A DNA stretch of 64,000 nucleotides, taken from positions 62,001-126,000 of the forward strand of contig NZ_JBHUEJ010000045.1 in assembly GCF_042680565.1 (NCBI RefSeq), written 5' to 3'. Below the pieces are notes generated by a model. The model searched no databases. It was not told the DNA's origin and was given only the letters and a program-made list of their open reading frames with translations. Every line of letters starts with the position of its first letter. Position 1 is the first letter of the stretch. The translations under genes were made by a program, and so were the position numbers. The stretch is from Ottowia flava. GTDB lineage: Bacteria; Pseudomonadota; Gammaproteobacteria; Burkholderiales; Burkholderiaceae_C. This document shows, one piece after another, positions 32,784 to 40,732 of the stretch.

Positions 32784-33824
32784 ATGTTTGGAGCTTTCCG
32801 TCGGTACTTTTCCACCGACCTGGCCATCGATTTGGGCACCGCCAACACCCTGATCTACGTGCGCGACAAGGGCATCGTGCTGGACGAGCCGTCGGTCGTC
32901 GCCATCCGCCACGAAGGCGGCCCGCAGGGCAAGAAGACCATCCAGGCCGTCGGCGGCGAAGCCAAGGCCATGCTGGGCAAGGTGCCCGGCAACATCGAAG
33001 CCATCCGCCCCATGAAGGACGGCGTGATCGCCGACTTCACCGTCACCGAGCAGATGCTCAAGCAGTTCATCAAGATGGTGAGCCGCCGCAACTTCTTCAA
33101 CGGCCCGCGCATCATCATCTGCGTGCCCTGTGGTTCGACCCAGGTGGAGCGCCGCGCCATCCGCGAATCGGCCCTGGGCGCGGGCGCCAGCGAGGTCTAC
33201 CTGATCGAGGAACCCATGGCCGCGGCCATTGGCGCCGGCCTGCCCGTGAGTGAAGCCAGCGGCTCCATGGTGGTGGACATCGGCGGCGGCACGACCGAAG
33301 TGGGCGTGATTTCGCTGGGCGGCATGGTCTACAAGGGCAGCGCCCGCGTGGGCGGCGACAAGTTCGACGACGCCATCGTCAACTACATCCGCCGCAACTA
33401 CGGCATGCTGATCGGCGACCCAACGGCCGAGGCGATCAAGAAGCAGATCGGCAGCGCCTTCCCCGGCAGCGAAGTCAAGGAGATGGAGGTCAAGGGCCGC
33501 AACCTCTCCGAAGGCGTGCCGCGCAGCTTCACCATCAGCTCCAACGAGATCCTGGAAGCGCTGACCGAGCCGCTCAACAGCATCGTGTCGGAAGTGAAAA
33601 AGGCGCTGGAAGAAACCCCGCCCGAGTTGGGCGCCGACATCGCCGAGCGCGGCATGATGCTGACCGGCGGCGGCGCCCTGCTGCGCGACCTGGAGCGCCT
33701 GCTGGCCGAGGAAACCGGGCTGCCGGTGCTGGTGGCCGAAGAGCCCCTTACCTGCGTGGTGCGTGGCTGCGGCCTGGCGCTGGAGCGCATCGAGCGCCTG
33801 GGCAACATCTTCACCAACGAGTGA
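32784..33824 (+). CDS. mreB: Rod shape-determining protein MreB
   Basis: 346-residue bacterial actin that organises the elongation machinery along the inner membrane. Actin-fold ATP sites: DLAIDLGTANTLIYVRD (phosphate 1), VVDIGGGTTEVGVISLGG (phosphate 2) and MMLTGGGALLRDLERLL (adenosine). The N-terminal amphipathic start MFGAFRRYFSTD suits membrane attachment. Divergent from gatC with 200 bp between; first gene of mreBCD-mrdA. Confidence 0.97.
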   Translation: MFGAFRRYFSTDLAIDLGTANTLIYVRDKGIVLDEPSVVAIRHEGGPQGKKTIQAVGGEAKAMLGKVPGNIEAIRPMKDGVIADFTVTEQMLKQFIKMVSRRNFFNGPRIIICVPCGSTQVERRAIRESALGAGASEVYLIEEPMAAAIGAGLPVSEASGSMVVDIGGGTTEVGVISLGGMVYKGSARVGGDKFDDAIVNYIRRNYGMLIGDPTAEAIKKQIGSAFPGSEVKEMEVKGRNLSEGVPRSFTISSNEILEALTEPLNSIVSEVKKALEETPPELGADIAERGMMLTGGGALLRDLERLLAEETGLPVLVAEEPLTCVVRGCGLALERIERLGNIFTNE

Positions 33825-34005
33825 TTGGGCTGCGGCCATCGCGCCGCGCTGGCCTATGCCCCACGCGGGAGCATGCCAAAAGCCAACGGAAGCAACTGCA
33901 TACGCAAAAAGTGCCGCTCGCGCCGCCGGGAATTGCGCATAATGCTCACATTTCCGTAGCGAATCACTCCCGAATTCGCCAGCGACCGGCACCCGCTGAC
34001 GCCCC

Positions 34006-35136
34006 ATGCCTCTCGAAACGCTAGACCGCTCGCCGCCGCCCTTCTTCAAACAAGGGCCGTCGGCGCTGTCTCGCCTGGTGTTTTTCAGCGCCCTGGCACT
34101 GTTTCTGATGGTGGCCGATGCGCGCTTTCACCTGGTGCAACCCCTGCGCGCTGCCATTGCCACGGCGCTGTACCCGGCGCAATGGCTGGCCTTGCAGCCG
34201 GTGCAGATGGTGAACGATTTCACCGCCTACCTCACCGACCTGAAAACCGCGCACGTGACTGAAGAAGCCGCACGCCGCAAGCTGGCCGAACAGTCGCAGC
34301 GCGCCGGCCAGGTTGAACAGTTGCTGCTGGAAAACAACCGCCTGCGCGGCTTGCTGACGCTGCGCGAGCGTGTGCAGGTGACGGCCACCGCAGCGCAGGT
34401 GCTGTACGACGCAACCGACCCGTACAGCCGCCGCGTGGTGATCGACAAGGGGCAGATGCAGGGCATCGAGCCGGGCTCGCCCGTGATGGACGAATCCGGC
34501 GTGCTGGGTCAGGTGACGCGCGTCTACCCGTTCGTCAGTGAGATCACGCTGCTGATCGATCGCGATCAGGTGATCCCGGTGATGAACGCCCGCACCGGCG
34601 CACGCAGCGTGGCCTATGGAGACCCGACGCAGCACGGTGGCTCGATGGAGCTGCGCTACATGTCGGTCACCGAAGACGTCAAGGAAGGCGACTTGCTGAC
34701 CACCAGCGGGGTGGACGGGGTCTATGCGCCCGGCCTGCCCGTGGCCAAGGTCACGCGCGTCGACCGGCGCAGCGACACCAGCTTTGCGCGCATCGTCTGC
34801 CAGCCCTTGGCCAACCTAAGCGCGGTCACGCACGTGATGGTGCTCACGCCGCTGACGCCGCCCTCCACCGCGGCGCTCCAAACGGCCAGTGCGCCGCTGC
34901 CAGGGGCTTTGCCCGCCGCGCGGCCCGCGTCGGCCGTGGTGGACGATGCGGTGGCCGCAGCACCCGCGCCGCGCGGCTCCCGCCCGGCTGGACCGCGTGC
35001 CGCGTCGGCCAGCGCCCCGGCGCGAGGCGCTCCAGTTGCGGCGACACCGCCACGGCGCACCGCACCGCCCGCACGGGCGGCCTCGAGCCCGCGCGCAGCC
35101 CCGCCCCGCACCGCTGCTTCAGGAGCCGCCCGATGA
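34006..35136 (+). CDS. mreC: Rod shape-determining protein MreC
   Basis: 376-residue bitopic protein. It has an N-terminal cytoplasmic tail, one membrane helix (LVFFSALALFLMVADARF), a coiled coil (EEAARRKLAEQSQRAGQVEQ) and the periplasmic beta domain with RVVIDKGQMQGIEPGSPVMDESGVLGQV and LTTSGVDGVYAPGLPVAKV. From about residue 285 the C-terminus is a long disordered Ala/Pro/Arg-rich tail (ARPASAVVDDAVAAAP and following) typical of some betaproteobacteria. MreC activates PBP2. It overlaps mreD by ATGA; 181 bp separate it from mreB. Confidence 0.94.
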   Translation: MPLETLDRSPPPFFKQGPSALSRLVFFSALALFLMVADARFHLVQPLRAAIATALYPAQWLALQPVQMVNDFTAYLTDLKTAHVTEEAARRKLAEQSQRAGQVEQLLLENNRLRGLLTLRERVQVTATAAQVLYDATDPYSRRVVIDKGQMQGIEPGSPVMDESGVLGQVTRVYPFVSEITLLIDRDQVIPVMNARTGARSVAYGDPTQHGGSMELRYMSVTEDVKEGDLLTTSGVDGVYAPGLPVAKVTRVDRRSDTSFARIVCQPLANLSAVTHVMVLTPLTPPSTAALQTASAPLPGALPAARPASAVVDDAVAAAPAPRGSRPAGPRAASASAPARGAPVAATPPRRTAPPARAASSPRAAPPRTAASGAAR

Positions 35137-35651
35137 TCATGCCGCGCGGCCAGCAGCTACTGTTGCCAGCCAGCCCCACCTTCATCTGGGGCAGCCTGCT
35201 GTTGGCGCTGATGCTCGACCTGCTGCCGTTGGGCCGCGTGCTGTGGATGCCCGACGTGCTGGCGGTGGTGCTGGTGTTCTGGAGCATCCACCAGCCGCGC
35301 CGCATCGGCCTGGGTGTGGCCTTTGTGTTTGGGCTGGTGCTGGATGTGCACGAGGCCTCGCTGCTGGGGCAGCACGCGCTGGCGTATTCGGTGCTGATCT
35401 ACAGCGCCATCATGATCCACCGGCGCATCCTGTGGTTTTCGGTGCCGGGGCAGGCGGTGCAGTTGCTGCCCTTGTTCGCCGCGGCGCACGCCATTACCAT
35501 CGCGCTGCGGTTGATCGGCGGCGCGGTGTTTCCCGGCTGGCAGGTGCTGCTGGCGCCCTTGCTGGAATCGGCCTTGTGGCCCTTCGTCAGCATCTTGTTG
35601 CTGGCGCCGCAGCGCCGGGCGCCGAACCCGGACGCCAACCGGCCCCTGTGA
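35133..35651 (+). CDS. mreD: Rod shape-determining protein MreD
   Basis: 172-residue inner-membrane protein with about five helices (LLLALMLDLLPLGRVLWMPDVLAVVLVFW; GLGVAFVFGLVLDVHEASLLGQHALAYSVLI in pieces). The conserved FGLVLDV and PDVLAVVLVFWSIHQP segments mark MreD. It is part of the elongasome scaffold with MreC and PBP2. ATGA overlap with mreC indicates translational coupling. Confidence 0.92.
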   Translation: MIMPRGQQLLLPASPTFIWGSLLLALMLDLLPLGRVLWMPDVLAVVLVFWSIHQPRRIGLGVAFVFGLVLDVHEASLLGQHALAYSVLIYSAIMIHRRILWFSVPGQAVQLLPLFAAAHAITIALRLIGGAVFPGWQVLLAPLLESALWPFVSILLLAPQRRAPNPDANRPL

Positions 35652-35656
35652 CCGCT

Positions 35657-35719
35657 TTCGAGCAAAATCGCAACCCAGCCCTACAACCACCTGCGCAGAC
35701 AGCTATCTTTTTCGTAGTA
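35657..35719 (-). repeat. dispersed ~60-bp element, copy 11
   Basis: Reverse orientation: CAGCCCTACAACCACCTGCG, then CAGCTATCTTTTTCGTAG. Fills the whole mreD-mrdA gap, ending 7 bp before the mrdA ATG. Confidence 0.85.
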
Positions 35720-35726
35720 TCAACGC

Positions 35727-37688
35727 ATGGCTGAGATCCGCAACCTGGACGCCGAACTGACGCGCTTTCGCGTGCGGTTGGCCGTGGTCGCGCTGGTGGT
35801 GCTGGGCTGCTTTGCGTTGATTGGCTGGCGGCTTTATGTGTTGCAGGTGGTGCGCCACGACGTCTACGCCGAACGCGCCGAGACCAACCGCACGGCGGTG
35901 GTGCCGATCGTGCCCAACCGCGGCGAGATCCTGGACCGCAACGGCGTGGTGCTGGCCACCAATTACAAGTCCTACACGCTGGAAATCACGCCGTCGCGCA
36001 CCGGCAAGCCGGTGGACGAGGTGATCGACGCGATCAACCAGGTGGTGGAAATCTCGCCGCGCGACCGCCGCCGCTTCAAGCGCCTGCAGGAAGATTCGCG
36101 GACCTTCGAATCGCTGCCCGTGCGCATGCGTCTGACGGACGAGGAAGTCGCCCGCTTTGCCGCGCAGCGCTACCGCTTCCCCGGCGTTGAGATCAAGGCG
36201 CGGCTGTTCCGCACCTACCCGCTGGGCGAGACTGGTGGCCACGTGGTGGGCTACATCGGGCGCATCAACCAGAAGGAGAAGGAGCGCATCGACGATTCGG
36301 ACGATGCGCCCAACTACCGCGGCACCGACTACATCGGCAAGCTGGGCGTGGAGGCCAGCTATGAGAAGCTCCTGCACGGCACCACCGGCGTCGAGCAGAT
36401 GGAGACCTCCGCCGGAGGCCACGCCGTGCGGCGCCTGGCCAGCCACCCGGCGACGCCGGGGGAGTCGATCCGCCTGTCGATCGACATCCAGTTGCAAAAG
36501 CTGGTGGAAGACATGTACGGCGAGCGCCGCGGCGCGCTGGTCGCCATCGACCCGCAGAACGGCGAGGTGCTGGCCTTCGTCAGCAAGCCAACCTACGACC
36601 CCAACCTGTTCGTGGAAGGCATCGACCAGGAAACCTGGACCGAGCTGAACGACTCGCTCAACAAGCCGCTGCTCAACCGTGCGCTGCGCGGCACCTATCC
36701 GCCGGGCTCCACCTACAAGCCCTTCATGGGCCTCGCGGCACTGGAAACCGGCAAGCGCGCGCCGAACACCGTGATCATGGACGGCGGCTCCTGGACCTTT
36801 GCCGGCCACACCTTCCGTTCCGGCCACGCGCTGGGCGCGGTGGACTTGTATCGCAGCATCGTGAAGTCCAGCAACGTGTACTACTACCAGCTGGCCAACG
36901 ACATGGGCGTGAACGCCATCCACGACTTCATGAAGCCGCTGGGCTTTGGGCAGATCACCGGCATCGACATCCCGGGCGAAACGCGCGGCATCCTGCCGTC
37001 GACCGAGTGGAAGCGCACCACCTATAAGCGTGCAGCGCAGCAGAAGTGGTATGCGGGCGAGACGATCTCGCTGGGCATCGGCCAGGGCTACAACAACTTC
37101 ACCATGCTCCAGTTGGCCAGCGCCACGGCCACGTTGGCTGCTGGCGGCGTGCGCCACACGCCGCACATCGTCAAGGCCGAGCAGGACCCCCAGACCCTGG
37201 CGTTCAAGGACGTCGAGCAACCCGCACCGGTCGACCTGGGCTACAAGCCTGCCAACGTGGCCCTGGTCAAGCGCGGCATGGTCGGCGTGACGCAGGAGGG
37301 CACCTCGACCCGCGTGTTCGCCGGTGCGCCCTACCTCTCGGGGGGCAAAACCGGCACGGCACAGGCGGTGACCATTGGCCAGAAATCGCGCTACGACGCC
37401 CGCCGCCTGGCCGAGCACCAGCGCGACCATTCGCTCTACATCGCCTTCGCCCCGGCCGACAACCCGCGCATCGCCGTGGCGGCCATCGTCGAAAACGCGG
37501 GTTTCGGCGCCGCGCACGCTGCCCCGCTGGTGCGCCGCGTGATGGACTACTGGCTGGCCGGTCTCTACCCCAGCGAAGCGGACATGCGCGCGGTGCAGCA
37601 GGGTCAGGCAGCCGCGCCCATCGGCACACCACGGCGCGTGGCCGACATGGTGCCTGGCACGGCCGCAGCAGCGGCCATTGCGCCCTGA
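35727..37688 (+). CDS. mrdA: Penicillin-binding protein 2 (peptidoglycan D,D-transpeptidase)
   Basis: 653-residue class B PBP of the elongasome. An N-terminal membrane anchor (VVALVVLGCFALIGWRLYVLQVV) is followed by the pedestal domain (RTAVVPIVPNRGEILDRNGVVLA). The transpeptidase domain has the STYK motif at S328-K331, SSN at about 381-383 and KTG at about 541-543. A long C-terminal tail follows. No Shine-Dalgarno is evident because a dispersed repeat fills the upstream gap. rodA, usually next in this operon, is not found downstream here. Confidence 0.95.
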   Translation: MAEIRNLDAELTRFRVRLAVVALVVLGCFALIGWRLYVLQVVRHDVYAERAETNRTAVVPIVPNRGEILDRNGVVLATNYKSYTLEITPSRTGKPVDEVIDAINQVVEISPRDRRRFKRLQEDSRTFESLPVRMRLTDEEVARFAAQRYRFPGVEIKARLFRTYPLGETGGHVVGYIGRINQKEKERIDDSDDAPNYRGTDYIGKLGVEASYEKLLHGTTGVEQMETSAGGHAVRRLASHPATPGESIRLSIDIQLQKLVEDMYGERRGALVAIDPQNGEVLAFVSKPTYDPNLFVEGIDQETWTELNDSLNKPLLNRALRGTYPPGSTYKPFMGLAALETGKRAPNTVIMDGGSWTFAGHTFRSGHALGAVDLYRSIVKSSNVYYYQLANDMGVNAIHDFMKPLGFGQITGIDIPGETRGILPSTEWKRTTYKRAAQQKWYAGETISLGIGQGYNNFTMLQLASATATLAAGGVRHTPHIVKAEQDPQTLAFKDVEQPAPVDLGYKPANVALVKRGMVGVTQEGTSTRVFAGAPYLSGGKTGTAQAVTIGQKSRYDARRLAEHQRDHSLYIAFAPADNPRIAVAAIVENAGFGAAHAAPLVRRVMDYWLAGLYPSEADMRAVQQGQAAAPIGTPRRVADMVPGTAAAAAIAP

Positions 37689-37837
37689 GCGGCGCACGGC
37701 CGGCGATTCCGCCAAGCCGCGCGGCGGGGTGATCACACCCCCGTCGTTACCCAGTCGCTCGCCGTCAGGTCAGTTTTCACATGGCGCATTGACCCCTTCA
37801 ATGCGCTTCACCTATGGTCGAAATAAAAACTATTATT

Positions 37838-37866
37838 TTTCCATTTTCATAAACACTTTATATGAT
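37838..37866 (+). promoter_or_regulatory. Promoter upstream of catalase gene
   Basis: TTTCCA (37838-37843) and TATGAT (37861-37866), spaced 17 bp, in a strikingly AT-rich block (about 37815-37870). An activator such as OxyR would be expected for catalase, but no canonical four-part OxyR site was recognised. Confidence 0.5.
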
Positions 37867-37916
37867 GAGGGCACGCTGGACACGCCCCAGCCTCGTTCAA
37901 TCAGCCAGGAGCTCCC

Positions 37917-39446
37917 ATGAAAGACGATTCGAAGAAGTGCCCCGTTACCCACATGACCACGGATTTCGGCGCGCCCGTGGTCACCAACCGCAACAGCCTG
38001 ACCGCCGGCCCGCGCGGCCCGCTGCTGGCGCAGGACGTCTGGCTGAACGAGAAGCTGGCCAACTTCGCGCGCGAAGTCATTCCCGAGCGCCGCATGCACG
38101 CCAAAGGCTCAGGCGCCTTCGGCACCTTCACCGTCACGCACGACATCACGAAGTACACGCGCGCCAAGATCTTCAGCGAAGTCGGCAAGAAAACCGAAAT
38201 GTTCGCGCGCTTCACCACCGTGGCCGGTGAGCGCGGCGCCGCCGACGCCGAGCGCGACATCCGCGGCTTTGCCCTCAAGTTCTATACCGAAGAAGGCAAC
38301 TGGGACATGGTCGGCAACAACACGCCGGTGTTCTTCATGCGCGACCCGCGCCAGTTCCCCGACCTGAACAAGGCCGTCAAGCGCGACCCCAAGACCAACC
38401 TGCGCAGCGCCACCAACAACTGGGACTTCTGGACGCTGCTTCCCGAGGCGCTGCACCAGGTCACCGTGGTGATGAGCGACCGCGGCATCCCCAAGAGCTA
38501 CCGCCACATGCACGGCTTCAGCTCGCACACCTACAGCTTCTGGAACGAGGCCGGTGAGCGCTTCTGGGTCAAGCTGCACTTCCGCACGCAGCAAGGCATC
38601 GAGAACCTGACCGACGCCGAGGCGGCCGAGCTGGTGGGGAAGGACCGTGAAAGCAACCAGCGCGACCTGTTCGACGCCATCGAGCGCGGCGACTTCCCCA
38701 AGTGGAAGATGTACATCCAGGTCATGCCCGAGGTGGAAGCCGAGACCTACCGCCTGCACCCGTTTGACCTCACCAAGGTCTGGTACAAGGGCGACTACCC
38801 GCTGATCGAGGTCGGCGAATTCGAGCTGAACCGCAACCCCGAGAACTTCTTCCTCGACGTCGAACAGTCCGCCTTCGCCCCCAGCAACCTGGTGCCCGGC
38901 ATCGGCGCCAGCCCCGACCGCATGCTGCAGGCGCGCCTGTTCAACTATGCCGATGCCCAGCGCTACCGCCTGGGCGTGAACTACCAGCAGATCCCCGTCA
39001 ACCAGGCGCAGTGCCCCGTTCACAGCAACCACCGCGACGGCCAGGGCCGCGTCGACGCCAACTACGGCGGCCTGCCGCACTACGAACCCAACAGTTTCGG
39101 CCAGTGGCAGGGCCAACCGCAGTACGAAGAGCCGCCGCTGCGCATCCACGGCGACGCCAAGTTCTGGGACTTCCACGAGGACGACAAGGACTACTTCGAG
39201 CAACCGGGCAAGCTGTTCCGCCTGATGAAGCCCGAGCAACAGGAAGCCCTGTTCGGCAACACCGCCCGCGCCATGGGCGACGCCCCCGAGTTCATCAAAT
39301 TCCGCCACATCCGCAACTGCAACGCCGCCGATCCGGCCTACGGTGCCGGTGTGGCCAAGGCGCTGGGGCTGGACCTGGCCAAGGCGCTCGCGTCCAAGAA
39401 GGACGACCCGATGAACGGCAACCCACTGGTGCCGCTGCCGGTCTGA
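37917..39446 (+). CDS. katA: Catalase (monofunctional, haem, small-subunit type)
   Basis: 509-residue catalase disproportionating hydrogen peroxide. The distal His is H61 in RRMHAKGSGAFGTF, the distal Asn is in MVGNNTPVFF (about 134-135), and the proximal haem Tyr is in RLFNYADAQRYRLG. NADPH-binding and wrapping segments are conserved. There is no signal peptide, so it is cytoplasmic. AGGAG lies about 8 bp before the ATG. It is monocistronic, with its own AT-rich promoter and strong terminator, inserted between mrdA and a tRNA gene. Confidence 0.96.
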   Translation: MKDDSKKCPVTHMTTDFGAPVVTNRNSLTAGPRGPLLAQDVWLNEKLANFAREVIPERRMHAKGSGAFGTFTVTHDITKYTRAKIFSEVGKKTEMFARFTTVAGERGAADAERDIRGFALKFYTEEGNWDMVGNNTPVFFMRDPRQFPDLNKAVKRDPKTNLRSATNNWDFWTLLPEALHQVTVVMSDRGIPKSYRHMHGFSSHTYSFWNEAGERFWVKLHFRTQQGIENLTDAEAAELVGKDRESNQRDLFDAIERGDFPKWKMYIQVMPEVEAETYRLHPFDLTKVWYKGDYPLIEVGEFELNRNPENFFLDVEQSAFAPSNLVPGIGASPDRMLQARLFNYADAQRYRLGVNYQQIPVNQAQCPVHSNHRDGQGRVDANYGGLPHYEPNSFGQWQGQPQYEEPPLRIHGDAKFWDFHEDDKDYFEQPGKLFRLMKPEQQEALFGNTARAMGDAPEFIKFRHIRNCNAADPAYGAGVAKALGLDLAKALASKKDDPMNGNPLVPLPV

Positions 39447-39476
39447 AGGGCGTTCGCCACGCGGCGCCCCGCTCTA

Positions 39477-39507
39477 ACCTGCGACGTCACGGTCGCAGGT
39501 TTTTTTC
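39477..39507 (+). terminator. Rho-independent terminator of katA
   Basis: 10-bp stem AACCTGCGAC/GTCGCAGGTT followed by a run of T (39501-39507). Confidence 0.88.
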
Positions 39508-39562
39508 TTGCCGGCGACGGCGCTGAGCAGGCAGCTGCCAACGCGTGACCCGCGGCACAAGT

Positions 39563-39625
39563 GCTATCTAATCAGTAGCTGCCTGCGCAGATCCCCGTAG
39601 GGCGATCAGCCTATTTGACATATTT
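39563..39625 (+). repeat. dispersed ~60-bp element, copy 12
   Basis: Head GCTATCTAATCAGTAGC (39563-39579), core CTGCCTGCGCAGATC, tail CGTAGGGCGATCAGCCTATT. Between katA terminator and tRNA terminator. Confidence 0.87.
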
Positions 39626-39730
39626 TTTTGGGGCTGACGTTCGTGTAGCGCACCCGACCCGTTCGCCGCCTGGCGTGCCGCGCTTCGGCGCAGCGCGTGC
39701 CGTCGACGCACAGCTCGCCGGGAAACAAAA

Positions 39731-39753
39731 AACGCCTTGAACTTCAAGGCGTT
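39731..39753 (-). terminator. Terminator of tRNA-Arg
   Basis: 11-bp stem AACGCCTTGAA/TTCAAGGCGTT with a 1-nt centre; on the minus strand it runs into a T-tract (complement of AAAAAA at 39727-39732). Confidence 0.8.
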
Positions 39754-39761
39754 GGATGCGA

Positions 39762-39837
39762 TGGCGCGGCTGGCGGGGATCGAACCCACGACCCTTGGCT
39801 TCGGAGGCCAATACTCTATCCACTGAGCTACAGCCGC
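39762..39837 (-). tRNA. tRNA-Arg (anticodon CCG)
   Basis: 76 nt including encoded CCA. The acceptor stem GCGGCTG/CAGCCGC is perfect; the anticodon stem TTGGC/GCCAA encloses loop CTCCGAA, giving anticodon CCG; the T-arm carries GGTTCGATCC. It decodes CGG. A terminator hairpin follows at once. Confidence 0.96.
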
Positions 39838-39853
39838 TGCTGCAAGCCGGGGA

Positions 39854-40507
39854 TTATCCCTGATTGTGGGCGGTGCACTGCGCGCGGGCTTGGCTGAGGT
39901 CGAATCCGAGGCCGCTGAGGTAGGCGTCGACCGCGGTCAGGGTGGTGGTTCGCAGGTCGAACGACCGGTCCAGCAGCCACTGGACCACCAGGCCATGGGC
40001 CAGGCCGTACAGGCCATGCGCCAGCGTTTCCGACGGCGCGGGCAGCGTGACGCGGTGGTAGTCAGCCGCACGCTGGATGGACTGCGTCAGCATCTGGATG
40101 CCCAGGCGCTGCTTTTGCACCTCGCGGTCGCGCAGGCTGCCCATTTCGGCCACCTGCTCGACCATCAGGCAGCCGATTTCCAGCACGCGCCGGGTGCGCT
40201 CGTCGGTGGCGATGACCACAACGGCCTCGTGCACACGTTCGAGCAACTGGATCAGCGGATCGCGCTCCACCTCGGCCAGCCGGGCCATGCTGGCATCGAG
40301 CGGGAGCGTGACGCGGTCCATCATGGCGGTGAACAGGTCGGCCTTGTCCTTGAAATGCCAGTACACCGCGCCGCGGGTCAGGCCGGCGTCTTCGGCGATC
40401 TCGGCCAGCGAGGTGCGTGCCACGCCGCGACGGCCGAACACGCGCTCGGCCGCATCGAGCAATGCGTCGCGCGTGGCAAGTGCGTCTTCCTTCGTACGGC
40501 GGGCCAT
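39854..40507 (-). CDS. TetR-family repressor of the adjacent RND efflux pump (AcrR/TtgR-like)
   Basis: 217-residue regulator. The N-terminal HTH is in LLDAAERVFGRRGVARTSLAEIAEDAGLTRGAVYWHFKDKADLF (given here as its hallmark positions about 15-60). The C-terminal domain matches the AcrR-type TetR_C_2 pattern: RRVLEIGCLMVEQV and LYGLAHGLVVQWLLDRSFDL. The start at MARRTKEDAL (40507) fits the family; longer in-frame starts run into the operator. It is divergent from the pump operon, with a palindromic operator between, so it should repress both itself and the pump until a drug-like ligand binds. Confidence 0.9.
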   Translation of the reverse strand: MARRTKEDALATRDALLDAAERVFGRRGVARTSLAEIAEDAGLTRGAVYWHFKDKADLFTAMMDRVTLPLDASMARLAEVERDPLIQLLERVHEAVVVIATDERTRRVLEIGCLMVEQVAEMGSLRDREVQKQRLGIQMLTQSIQRAADYHRVTLPAPSETLAHGLYGLAHGLVVQWLLDRSFDLRTTTLTAVDAYLSGLGFDLSQARAQCTAHNQG

Positions 40508-40556
40508 CGGCAATAAAACCCCAGGGTGATGCAGGAAAATTGGTGTCGATGTTATC

Positions 40557-40578
40557 ACATACATGCATGAATGTATGT
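40557..40578. promoter_or_regulatory. TetR/AcrR-type operator
   Basis: ACATACAT, 6 bp, ATGTATGT: perfect 8-bp arms between the divergent regulator and efflux genes, closely resembling TtgR/AcrR operators (TACATACAT-type). A possible -10 TAGAAT for the pump begins at the last base. Confidence 0.8.
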
Positions 40579-40732
40579 AGAATGCCGTCAGAGATCCTTT
40601 TCTACATGCGGTGCCCGCTGACAATATCTGTCATCAGCAACCTGCAAGATGGCGCCAACATCAGCGCCGCCCCTTTCAACCACCGGGCCATCGGTCCGGT
40701 GATTGCCCGTTTCCTTTTGAACCGAGAACAAC

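Noticed and set aside
35703..37736. Long minus-strand open frame opposite mrdA
   Set aside because: Antisense shadow of a strongly conserved PBP2 gene; no domain or start signals.
37800..37860. Possible OxyR site upstream of katA
   Set aside because: ATAG/CTAT-like quartets occur but not with the required spacing, so no site was called.
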